DNA from: Glycomyces algeriensis
GTDB lineage: Bacteria; Actinomycetota; Actinomycetes; Mycobacteriales; Micromonosporaceae
Length of the DNA: 64,000 bases
Direction: 5' to 3'
Assembly: GCF_027622855.1 (NCBI RefSeq)
Contig: NZ_JAPZVR010000001.1
Coordinates: 693,028-757,027 of the forward strand
The position numbers and the translations under genes are program-made. Position 1 is the stretch's first letter. Each line of letters begins with the position of its first letter. Below, one piece after another: positions 56,865 through 64,000 of the stretch. The notes below the pieces were generated by a model. That model was not told the origin of the DNA. It did no database searches and saw only the letters and a list, made by a program, of their open reading frames with translations.

Positions 56865-59438
56865 ATGTCCTTCTCCAGCCCCCGACCCGCCTCGATCAGC
56901 GTCGACTTCGGCACCTCGCACACCGTCGCCACGATCCGCCGCGCGGACGGCCGCGTCCACCAGCAGCTGTTCGACGGCTCCCCGCAGCTGCCCTCTGCGG
57001 TGTTCATGAACGACGAGGGCGGACCGGTCGTCGGCGCGGACGCCGTCCACTCGGGCCGCCGCAAACCGGAACGGTACGAGCCGAACCCGAAGCGGCGCAT
57101 CGACGACGCCCAGATCCTCCTCGGCGAGACCGAGATCCCCGTGACCAGTGTCATCGCCGCGGTCCTCTCCCGGGTCGCACGCGAATGCGAGCAGACCCTC
57201 GGGTCGCTCGGGCCGGTCACCGTCACCGTCCCCGCCGCGTGGGGGCCGACCCGCCGCCACGTCGTGGCGGACGCCGCCACCGCCGCCGGGCTCGGCACTG
57301 TGGACCTCGTCGCCGAACCCGTCGCGGCCGCCTCCTACTTCGTGGAGACCATCGGCGCGAACGTGCCGCCCGGCAGCGGCGTCGTCGTCTACGACCTGGG
57401 CGGCGGCACGTTCGACGCCACGGTCCTGCGCCGCGCCACCACCGGCTTCGACGTGCTCTCGGTCGACGGCGCGGACGACCTCGGCGGCCTCGACTTCGAC
57501 CAGGCCCTCGCCGAGCACGTCGCGAAGAGCGTGCAGCCGGACGACGAGCGCTGGCCGCGCCTGACGAACCCGACCGAGCCGGCCGACCTGCGCCACCGCA
57601 CCGCCTTCATGGACGAGGTGCGCCAGGCGAAGGAGCGGCTCTCCCGCAGCGCCTCGACCGAGCTGACGATCCCGCTGCTCGACGTGGACGCCCACCTCAC
57701 CCGTGAAGAGCTGGAACAGGTCTGCACGCCCCTGGTCGAGCGCACGATCCGCGTCACCCAGGGCGTGATCCGCGAATCGGGGCTCGCGAAGGAGCAGGTC
57801 GCCGCGCTCTTCCTCGTCGGCGCCGCGAGCCGGATGCCGCTCGTGGCCACCCTGCTCCACCGCGAGCTCGGCATCGCCCCGTCCGCGATCGAGCAGCCCG
57901 AGCTGGCCGTCTCCGAAGGCGGCCTCGTCGCCCAGCACACCGTGAACACCCCGATCTCGGTGCCGAGCCCGGCCCTGCCGCCGCAGACCGCCCCGCCGGT
58001 CGCCCCGGCCCCGGTGCCGAGCCCGGTGAGCGCCCCGACCGGCCAGACGATGCGGCTCCCGCACCCCTCGGCCCCGCCGATGGTCTCGCAGCCGGGCATG
58101 CAGCCGCCGACCATGCAGTCGCCCTCGCAGCCCACGCCGCATGCCGTGCCGGGAATGCCGCCGCACCCGCTCACCCAGCCGCACATGGCCGCGCCCACCG
58201 GCCCGCCCTCTGGCCCGCCCGCGGGCCCGCCCCACGGCCAGTACCCGACCGGTCCCGTTGCGCCCCAGCAGGGTCCGTGGATCAAGTCGAAGCAGGGCAT
58301 CGCCGTGCTGGTCTCGGCGGCCGCCGCCATCGTCCTCGTGGCCGCCGCCCTCGTGGCGCTGCCGTACCTCGCCAAGGACAAAGAGGACGACCCGACCACG
58401 GCGAACGAGCAGGCGCAGAGCGACGAGGCCAGCGAAGCCGCGGACGGCGGCGCCACCGAGGACGACACCGACGGCTCGGCCTCCACAGGTGACGACGACG
58501 GCCTCGTGCCGCTCGCCGACGCGGTCCAGGGCGACCTGACTGCCCGCATGGCCTCGCAGCACGTCGGCGCGATCACGCAGATCGAGACCGCCCAGCTCGA
58601 CGGCGCGAACGTCGTCCTCACCGGCGGCGAAGACGGCATGGTCCGCATCTGGAACCCCGCGGACGGCACCTTGATCGACGAGTACCGCGGCCACACCGGC
58701 GCCATCCAGAGCCTCGGGACCGTCACCGAGACCGGCGGCCGCGTCGCGGTCTTCTCCAGCGACGGCTCCACCGACGACACCTGGTACCTCGACGACCCCG
58801 CCACGTCCGTCGCCGACCGCGAATCCCAGTACGACACCGTCTACTGGTACGGCCTCTGGGACGGTACCCCCGCCTACGCCACGGACTACGAGGTCAAGCA
58901 GCTGTTCACCGGCAACACCATCACCGACATCAGCACGTACTACGGCTACGGCCTCTCGTTCATCGAAGTGGATGGCACCCTGCGCGCCGTCTCCCACTAC
59001 GAGAACCGGGTCATCGTCACCGACCTCGCCTCCGGCGAGCCCGTCGGCGGCACGTTCGACCAGCTCTCCTACGAGATCATGGCGCTGGCCGTGGGCCAGG
59101 CCGCCGGGAAGAGCCTCGCCGTCACGGTCACCGGTGAAGGGGCCATCCAGGCCTGGGACCTCGCCGCCGCCGAACCGTTCGGCACCCCCGCCCAGGAGCT
59201 GTACCAGACCGTGACCGGCCTGGGCGTGATCGAGATCGACGGGAAGGCCGCGGTCATCGCCTCCGGCGACCAGGGCCTGAGCCTGTTCGACCTGGAGACC
59301 GGCGCGCAGCTCGGGGAGAGCTTCGCCCCGCACACCGGGGACGAGGCGCTCACCGGCGCCGCGGTGACCGAGATCGACGGCGAGCAGGTCGTCGTCACCG
59401 GCACCGCCATGGGCCAGGTCGAGGTCTGGAGCCTTTAG
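56865..59438 (+). CDS. Membrane-anchored Hsp70-like protein with external WD40-type domain
   Basis: An 857-residue protein of three parts. Residues 1-370 are an Hsp70/actin ATPase: phosphate-1 VDFGTSHTVATIRR, phosphate-2 VYDLGGGTFDATVL, adenosine motif FLVGAASRMPLV. Residues 370-475 are a Pro-rich linker. One membrane helix (about 478-503, AVLVSAAAAIVLVAAALVALP) leads to an acidic spacer and a beta-propeller-like domain (about 555-857) with WD40-like HVGAITQIETAQLDGANVVLTGGEDGMVRIW repeats. The substrate-binding domain of DnaK is absent. Orientation puts the ATPase inside and the propeller outside. It is divergent from the two-component system. The function is unknown; an ATP-driven envelope sensor is one reading. 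Confidence 0.85.
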   Translation: MSFSSPRPASISVDFGTSHTVATIRRADGRVHQQLFDGSPQLPSAVFMNDEGGPVVGADAVHSGRRKPERYEPNPKRRIDDAQILLGETEIPVTSVIAAVLSRVARECEQTLGSLGPVTVTVPAAWGPTRRHVVADAATAAGLGTVDLVAEPVAAASYFVETIGANVPPGSGVVVYDLGGGTFDATVLRRATTGFDVLSVDGADDLGGLDFDQALAEHVAKSVQPDDERWPRLTNPTEPADLRHRTAFMDEVRQAKERLSRSASTELTIPLLDVDAHLTREELEQVCTPLVERTIRVTQGVIRESGLAKEQVAALFLVGAASRMPLVATLLHRELGIAPSAIEQPELAVSEGGLVAQHTVNTPISVPSPALPPQTAPPVAPAPVPSPVSAPTGQTMRLPHPSAPPMVSQPGMQPPTMQSPSQPTPHAVPGMPPHPLTQPHMAAPTGPPSGPPAGPPHGQYPTGPVAPQQGPWIKSKQGIAVLVSAAAAIVLVAAALVALPYLAKDKEDDPTTANEQAQSDEASEAADGGATEDDTDGSASTGDDDGLVPLADAVQGDLTARMASQHVGAITQIETAQLDGANVVLTGGEDGMVRIWNPADGTLIDEYRGHTGAIQSLGTVTETGGRVAVFSSDGSTDDTWYLDDPATSVADRESQYDTVYWYGLWDGTPAYATDYEVKQLFTGNTITDISTYYGYGLSFIEVDGTLRAVSHYENRVIVTDLASGEPVGGTFDQLSYEIMALAVGQAAGKSLAVTVTGEGAIQAWDLAAAEPFGTPAQELYQTVTGLGVIEIDGKAAVIASGDQGLSLFDLETGAQLGESFAPHTGDEALTGAAVTEIDGEQVVVTGTAMGQVEVWSL

Positions 59439-59445
59439 GGCGCAG

Positions 59446-59473
59446 CGGCGCGGGCCCGGCCGGGCCCGCGCCG
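59446..59473. terminator. Perfect 28-bp palindrome between convergent genes
   Basis: CGGCGCGGGCCCGG followed directly by its complement, between the Hsp70-like gene and the DUF4349 gene. It suits termination from both sides. Confidence 0.7.
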
Positions 59474-59481
59474 CGCGACCG

Positions 59482-60405
59482 CTACTGCCGCGGGGGCGTG
59501 GCGTGCATCGGGGGCGCGACCGGCGCCATCGGGCCCACGAGCAGCGCTCTGGCGTTGCGGCGCTTGCGCGTCCACCGGACCGGGACGATGACTGCGGCGG
59601 CCACGAGCGCCGCGACGGGCAGGAACGGCAGCAGGATGCCGACCACCACCGAGACGCCGACCAGCAGGTTCACCGCTCCCTTGAAGCCCACGACGACCCC
59701 GTCCCAGAACGAGTCCGGTCCCGCATACCCGGCCGCCTCCGCGGCCGACGGGGTGACGACCGTGAAGTCGATGGTGGACATCGCGACCCGGTCCTGCAGG
59801 TCCTCCAGTTGCGACTCCAGGGACGCCAGCTCGCCTTCGCGCTCGGCCAGTTCGGCCTCGAGCTCGAGGATCGCGGTCACTGAGGTCGCCTCGGCCAGGA
59901 GCCCGCGCACGCGCTCGACGCTGGCGGTCTTGGTCGCGATGTGCGCGTCGAGGTCGACCGTGGCCTCGGTGACGTCCTCAGTGGTCACCGCCCGGTACCG
60001 CTCGCTCTCGGCGAGCGCGGAGAGCCCGTCCATGGCCGCCGTGAACTGCTCGGACGGCACGCGCAGGACCAGGTGGGCGCTGCTGTAGGACGCCTCCTCA
60101 CCCGTCGCGCGGTCCCGCTCGTCGGCGGTCACGAACCCGCCGAAGGACTCGGCGAGGTCCCACGCCGCTTCGGCGATGCCCTCGGCGTCGGGGTCCTCGA
60201 CTTCGAGCACCGCCTCGTAGACGACGGCGCGGTCGCCGGTGTCGACCTGCGGGTTCGCGGAGGCTTCAGGGGCCGGCGCGTCCTCGACGAGGTCGGCGGC
60301 CTCCCCTTCGGCGGCCTGGGAGCCGCCCCCGTCGCCCGCGTTGGAGCAGCCGAAGAGGAGCAGTGGGGCCGCGGCGAGCACGGCGGCGTATCTGAGAGGT
60401 CGCAT
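59482..60405 (-). CDS. DUF4349 lipoprotein with C-terminal membrane helix
   Basis: From ATG 60405 (GAGG 6 bp upstream), 307 residues. A lipobox LFGC follows a short leader. The DUF4349 domain (about 50-240) has AVVYEAVLEVEDPDAEGIAEAAWDLAESFGGFVTAD, a beta region and a coiled coil (ILELEAELAEREGELASLESQLEDLQDRVAMSTIDFTV). One membrane helix (about 265-285) is followed by a basic tail and a Pro-rich end inside the cell. Members form ring-like envelope structures by prediction only. It converges on the Hsp70-like gene. Confidence 0.82.
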   Translation of the reverse strand: MRPLRYAAVLAAAPLLLFGCSNAGDGGGSQAAEGEAADLVEDAPAPEASANPQVDTGDRAVVYEAVLEVEDPDAEGIAEAAWDLAESFGGFVTADERDRATGEEASYSSAHLVLRVPSEQFTAAMDGLSALAESERYRAVTTEDVTEATVDLDAHIATKTASVERVRGLLAEATSVTAILELEAELAEREGELASLESQLEDLQDRVAMSTIDFTVVTPSAAEAAGYAGPDSFWDGVVVGFKGAVNLLVGVSVVVGILLPFLPVAALVAAAVIVPVRWTRKRRNARALLVGPMAPVAPPMHATPPRQ

Positions 60406-60724
60406 CATTTGCCTCGCAAGGGATCTCGGAAGGGGTACGACGGCCGGGGCCGCCCGGTGTATCCAATGGTGGTTCCTCCGCGTCACGAATCGACCACGGG
60501 AATCTCTCGATAGAGGAGCGTCGGCCATCGGCGCACTTGTGACGCTCGGAGGCCCCGAGGCGTTCCCGGCCGGGGCGCGAAGCGGGCTCCCCGAAGCGGC
60601 GCGGGCGATGCAGTCTGCTGCAATATACTTGCAATAAAGCGGCGGTGCGTGACATGTGATATGCCACTGCCATGCCGCGAGTCGAGCCCAAGAGGGAGAC
60701 CGATTGGCGGACAAGGAGACCACG
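60406..60724. other. Divergent region upstream of DUF4349 and peptide deformylase genes
   Basis: Contains a GCAATA-N5-GCAATA direct repeat near 60620-60636 in an AT-rich patch (CAATATACTTGCAATAAAG), a plausible regulator site for the deformylase gene. No open frame with gene-like codon use. Confidence 0.45.
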
Positions 60725-61354
60725 ATGACCGACCACGAACACGACGCCCCCGGCGGCCACGCCTCCGAAGACGCGGCACCCGGCGGCCCTGCCGCCGGAG
60801 ACCCCGCCCCTGAAGCCCCCGCCCCCGGCGGCCGTGCCCCTGGAGACCATGGCCGGGCGCACCCGATCACCCGCTACGGCGAGGCCGTGCTCCACCGCGC
60901 CTGCAAGCCGGTCGAGGCGTTCGACGACGCGCTGGCGGCGCTGATCGAGGACATGTTCGCGAGCATGTACGCGGCCAACGGGGTCGGCTTGGCGGCCAAC
61001 CAGATCGGCGTCGACGCGCGGGTCTTCGTGCTCGACTGCGAGGACGCCGACGGCGAGCGGACCGTGGCCGCGGTGGTCAACCCGGTGCTGCACCTGCCTC
61101 CGGCTCCGCGTGAGCTCATGGTCGACGACGAGGGCTGCCTCTCGGTGCCCGGCGCGTTCGAGGACACGCCCCGTTCGACCACCGCCGTGGTGGAGGGCTT
61201 CGACGCCGAGGGCAAGCCCGTGCGCATCGAGGGCACCGGCACGCTCGCCCGCTGCCTCCAGCACGAGTACGACCACCTCGAAGGCACCGTCTACGTCGAC
61301 CGCCTCCCGAAGAAGGCCCGCAACCGCGCCCTGGCCGAAGCCGGCCTCCGCTAA
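60725..61354 (+). CDS. def: Peptide deformylase with an N-terminal Pro/Gly-rich extension
   Basis: From ATG 60725 (AAGGAG 6 bp upstream), 209 residues. The metal-binding motifs of peptide deformylase are intact: GVGLAANQIG, EGCLSVPG with the Cys ligand, and HEYDHLEG (HExxH). The enzyme removes the formyl group from nascent proteins. Unlike typical bacterial forms of about 170 residues, an unstructured stretch of about 40 residues rich in Pro, Gly, Ala and Asp (PGGHASEDAAPGGPAAGDPA) precedes the conserved HPITRYGEAVLHR. Actinobacteria often have several copies; this one may be the accessory copy. Confidence 0.92.
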   Translation: MTDHEHDAPGGHASEDAAPGGPAAGDPAPEAPAPGGRAPGDHGRAHPITRYGEAVLHRACKPVEAFDDALAALIEDMFASMYAANGVGLAANQIGVDARVFVLDCEDADGERTVAAVVNPVLHLPPAPRELMVDDEGCLSVPGAFEDTPRSTTAVVEGFDAEGKPVRIEGTGTLARCLQHEYDHLEGTVYVDRLPKKARNRALAEAGLR

Positions 61355-61521
61355 AACGGGCCCTGGGCCGTCCGGAACCAGCGGACCGCGGCGGGCGTCG
61401 GCAGGCACGCCGCGTTGGCGAACGGCAGCGCCACGAACGCCGCCGCCCGACCCCGGATCACCGACGACAGGGGAGGCGCGCCACGGCTTACGTGTCGGAC
61501 GGCTCTGGCATCATCGTCGCC

Positions 61522-62139
61522 GTGGACTACCGAGAGCTGAAACAGGAACTGCGCCGGGCGTACGACGCCGAGGCCGACACCCGCGCGGTCATGGACGACC
61601 GCCCTTGGAAGGCGTTGGAGCGCAACCGGTTCGCGGAGAAGCTGCGGGAAGCGGGGGTGTCGCGCCTGCTGGAGATCGGTGCGGGGCACGGGGTCAGCGG
61701 CAGGTGGTTCGCCGACGAGGGCTTCAAGGTCACCTGCGTCGACCTCTCGCCCGAGCTCGTCGCGCACTGCCGGGCCAAGGGCCTCGACGCGGCGGTGATG
61801 GACTTCGCGGACCTGGCGTTCGAGGACGGGTCCTTCGACGCCGTGTTCGGCATGAACTGCCTCCTCCACGTGCCGAAGGCTGAACTCCCCGGCGTGCTCG
61901 GCGAAGTGCGCCGCGTCATGGCCCCCGGCGGGTGGTTCTACTGGGGCCAGTACGGCGGGCAGGACTTCGAAGGGGTCTGGGAGACCGACTCGTACGAGCC
62001 GAAGCGGTTCTTCTCCTTCTTCACAGCAGACCGCATCGAAGCGGTCGCGGCCGGGCACTTCGCGCTCGTCGAGGTGAACCACATCGCGCTCGAATCGGCC
62101 GTCGACCAGTACCAGGGCCTCATCCTGCGCCGGCGCTGA
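61522..62139 (+). CDS. SAM-dependent class I methyltransferase
   Basis: From GTG 61522, 205 residues (a GTG at 61492 would add ten; no clear ribosome site for either). The SAM-binding loop LLEIGAGHGVSGRWF, the acidic end of strand 2 (VTCVDLSPEL), VMDFADL and FGMNCLLHVP give the class I Rossmann fold. The family is the Methyltransf_25 type. It lies alone downstream of the deformylase gene. Acceptor unknown. Confidence 0.82.
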   Translation: MDYRELKQELRRAYDAEADTRAVMDDRPWKALERNRFAEKLREAGVSRLLEIGAGHGVSGRWFADEGFKVTCVDLSPELVAHCRAKGLDAAVMDFADLAFEDGSFDAVFGMNCLLHVPKAELPGVLGEVRRVMAPGGWFYWGQYGGQDFEGVWETDSYEPKRFFSFFTADRIEAVAAGHFALVEVNHIALESAVDQYQGLILRRR

Positions 62140-62251
62140 GTCCGCGAGATACGTTTGGTGCGGGGCTTTGGGGCTGGGCAAACGCTCTGCCCCGCTCTAT
62201 CCTCGCCTCAGGCCGCCTCGCGGCCCCAGGCGCGGAACGGGGGACACGCCA

Positions 62252-62788
62252 TTGTCTGCTGAGCAGCAACAGATCGCCGAACTCATCGCGACCGGCAACG
62301 ACGGGCGCATGTACGCCACCGAGCCGGACCGGTTGCGCCGGCTCGTGCGCTACGAGCTCGCCCGCGAAGAGCGCCTCTCCCAGCCGGAGCTGCGGCAGGC
62401 CGGCGTCGGGCTCATCGCCCTGGGGGAGTACGCGGAGGCGCGGCGGGTCCTCGCCGCCGCCGTGGACCGCGCCGCGGTCCCGCGCCAGCGCGTTGCGGCG
62501 CTCGTCAACCTCGGCGACGCCCACCGCTACTCCGGCGACCTCGGGGACGCCGAGCCGCTCTACGAGCAGGCCATCGAGATCGCGCGGGCCGAGAGCCCGA
62601 ACACGCTCCACTTCGCGCTGCAGCACTACGGCAAGCACCTCATCGACGCCCGCCGGCCGCACCTCGCCGTCGAGGTCCTCACCGAGGTGCTGGCCATGCG
62701 TCAAAGGATCGGCGACCCGGCGCTCGTCACGGCGACACAGGAGGCGCTGAGCGCCGCCCGCGCAGCGGTCGGCCAGCGTACGATCTGA
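62252..62788 (+). CDS. TPR-repeat protein
   Basis: From TTG 62252 (GGGGGA 6-7 bp upstream), 178 residues made of helix-turn-helix repeats: LRQAGVGLIALGEYAEARRVLAAAV, RVAALVNLGDAHRYSGDLGDAEPLYEQAIEIA and LHFALQHYGKHLIDARRPHLAVEVLTEVLAM are three to four tetratricopeptide units. No catalytic motif. It is 29 bp ahead of the NUDIX gene and may be co-transcribed. Probably a protein-binding adaptor. Confidence 0.78.
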   Translation: MSAEQQQIAELIATGNDGRMYATEPDRLRRLVRYELAREERLSQPELRQAGVGLIALGEYAEARRVLAAAVDRAAVPRQRVAALVNLGDAHRYSGDLGDAEPLYEQAIEIARAESPNTLHFALQHYGKHLIDARRPHLAVEVLTEVLAMRQRIGDPALVTATQEALSAARAAVGQRTI

Positions 62789-62817
62789 CCCTCCGTGAAG
62801 CCGAGCAGAGGAACGCC

Positions 62818-63987
62818 ATGACGACGAACCCGACCGCCGACTCCGATGCCGCACGGCCCGAGGCGATCGGCCTCGCCCGCCTCGCCGACATGCTGCGGGC
62901 CGAAGCGGCGAACGGCCTGTACTGGGGATGCGACCTCGGCGAAGAGGCCCGGCTGCGGGCACTGCGCGAGCACGCCGCGGCTCTGCTGGCCGAGGTCGAC
63001 CACCGCTCGTACGAGGAGATCAGCGCGGTCTTCGCGAACGACAGCGGCCTGCGGACGCCGATCCCCGGCACCGAGTTCCGCATCGACTGCGGCGACGGCA
63101 CGCGCCTCGTCCACCGCCGGCGCTTCCGCGCCGACACGCTCGCGCAGCGGCTGGAGGCCACCGCCGCGGCCCTCGGTGCGGACGTCCCGGCCGAACCGGT
63201 GGCCATCGCCGACACCGACCTCGCGGATCTGCCGTGCCCCCACACCTACCTGCTCGTCTACGAGTTCACGACCGATCTCGACGCCGACGCGGCCGAGAAG
63301 CTGCTGGAGCCGGCCGACCCGGACCTCGACGGCGACCTGCCGACCTTCGCCCCGGCCGCGAGCGCGGTCGAGCGCGAGCGCGGCCCGCTGCGCGTCTCCC
63401 CGGCGGCCAAGGCGATCCTCGACGCCGTCGCCGCGACCGCGCAGACCTCCCTTGCGGAGGCGACGAGCCCGTACTCGGTCGAACGGCACCACCGGGTCGC
63501 CGCGCACTGCGAGCGCACCGTGGCAGCGGACCTGGCCTACCCGCGCATCGACTGCGGGGACCTCGCCGCCTACGGCGTTCCGACGGGCGCGGATGCCGCG
63601 GTCTTCGACGACGAGGGCCGCGTCCTCGTCATCAAGCGCACCGACACCGGGCAGTGGGCGGTGCCCGGCGGGGGCGCCGAGGTCGGCGAACCGGTCGCTC
63701 TGGCCGCGGTCCGCGAGGCCTTCGAGGAGACCGGGCTCGAGGTCGCGCTGACCGGTCTGTCCTGGGCGTTCGACAAGCGGGACACGGACCTCGGGGACAG
63801 CCGCATGCCGATGATCATGAGCTTCACCGCCGTTCAGACCCGACCGGGCCAGGCGATCCGCCTCGCTCCGCTGGAGGCCTCCGACCACCGCTGGATGACC
63901 GAGGCGGAAGCGGCCGACGCGGACCTGTTCAGAGGCCATGAACTGCGCGTTCCCGTCGCCTTCGCGCGCAACCGAACGGAGCGGTAG
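62818..63987 (+). CDS. NUDIX hydrolase with a large N-terminal extension
   Basis: A 389-residue protein. The NUDIX box GGGAEVGEPVALAAVREAFEETGLEV (about residues 280-305) fits GX5EX7REUXEEXGU. Directly before it is a NUDIX N-terminal domain (about 200-245: ILDAVAATAQTSLAEATSPYSVERHHRVAAHCERTVA). The first 60 residues (LADMLRAEAANGLYWGCDLGEEARLRALREHAAALLAEV) look like a second, diverged copy of that N-terminal domain, followed by 120 residues that do not resemble a NUDIX core. Substrates of relatives are ADP-ribose and nucleoside diphosphates. The gene ends a few bases before the window edge. Confidence 0.85.
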   Translation: MTTNPTADSDAARPEAIGLARLADMLRAEAANGLYWGCDLGEEARLRALREHAAALLAEVDHRSYEEISAVFANDSGLRTPIPGTEFRIDCGDGTRLVHRRRFRADTLAQRLEATAAALGADVPAEPVAIADTDLADLPCPHTYLLVYEFTTDLDADAAEKLLEPADPDLDGDLPTFAPAASAVERERGPLRVSPAAKAILDAVAATAQTSLAEATSPYSVERHHRVAAHCERTVAADLAYPRIDCGDLAAYGVPTGADAAVFDDEGRVLVIKRTDTGQWAVPGGGAEVGEPVALAAVREAFEETGLEVALTGLSWAFDKRDTDLGDSRMPMIMSFTAVQTRPGQAIRLAPLEASDHRWMTEAEAADADLFRGHELRVPVAFARNRTER

Positions 63988-64000
63988 ACGCGGGCGGGGG

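Noticed and set aside
51556..60660. Shared TGCGTGACATGTG at 51554 and 60645
   Set aside because: Matches of 13 bases between two places are expected by chance in 64 kb; no common context.
1..64000. tRNA, rRNA, phage genes, intact transposase
   Set aside because: None seen on reading both strands; I could not run covariance models, so a small RNA might be missed.

Overview
The window is 64 kb of very GC-rich DNA (about 72% by eye, third codon positions almost all G or C). It comes from an actinobacterium that uses mycothiol: it has an Rv2466c-type nitroreductase and DinB/DUF664 mycothiol-transferase-like proteins. Actinobacterial families such as Tat-exported glycosidases, a GlxA-type regulator, a MacS-like kinase and a WYL regulator point the same way. 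A Glycomyces-like member of the Glycomycetaceae is a reasonable guess, but only a guess. I saw no rRNA, tRNA, CRISPR array or intact transposase.

Layout. 1-4.5 kb: alpha-glucoside uptake and cleavage (GH13 enzyme cut by the window edge, lipoprotein binding protein, two permeases; the first permease carries a run of 19 C in its reading frame). 4.6-13.3 kb: secreted alpha/beta hydrolase, uppP, EamA exporter, a 199-bp MITE-like palindromic element at the 3' end of an aminotransferase gene, VOC and YdeI-like genes divergent from a WYL regulator across a perfect 27-bp palindrome, and small enzymes. 13.3-25.9 kb: MarR/nitroreductase/MFS module with paired operators, S8 protease, serine hydrolase, a LysR helix-turn-helix remnant facing a tandem pair of metallo-beta-lactamase-fold proteins over a 38-bp palindrome, and a two-component system divergent from an ABC exporter. 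26-40.6 kb: GH62 arabinofuranosidase with CBM2, DinB protein, sulfotransferase, HTH_42 protein, two DoxX proteins with neighbouring regulators, MMPL and AI-2E transporters, truncated globin, LysE exporter, TetR, GlxA-like regulator and isochorismatase-like hydrolase.

40.7-51.3 kb is a compact galactan / arabinogalactan locus. A leftward operon (GH42 beta-galactosidase and two exported GH53 galactanases) and a rightward operon (ABC binding protein, two permeases, a signal-less GH53 and a LacI repressor) diverge from a 275-bp region. Each promoter there has a LacI-type operator next to or over its -10 box. The likely flow is outside cleavage by exported GH53, uptake of oligosaccharides, then cytoplasmic cleavage by GH53 and GH42, with the LacI protein sensing the product.

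51.6-56.8 kb is the most unusual segment. A histidine kinase and response regulator sit just upstream of a gene fusing a ketosynthase III-like domain (Cys-His-Asn triad intact) to a haem-oxygenase-like di-iron oxidase domain. This gene overlaps by 8 bp a 326-residue protein of unknown function with an N-terminal pentapeptide repeat, and a small four-helix membrane protein follows. 56.9-64 kb: a membrane-anchored Hsp70-like protein with an external WD40-type propeller, a DUF4349 lipoprotein, a peptide deformylase, a methyltransferase, a TPR protein and a NUDIX hydrolase.
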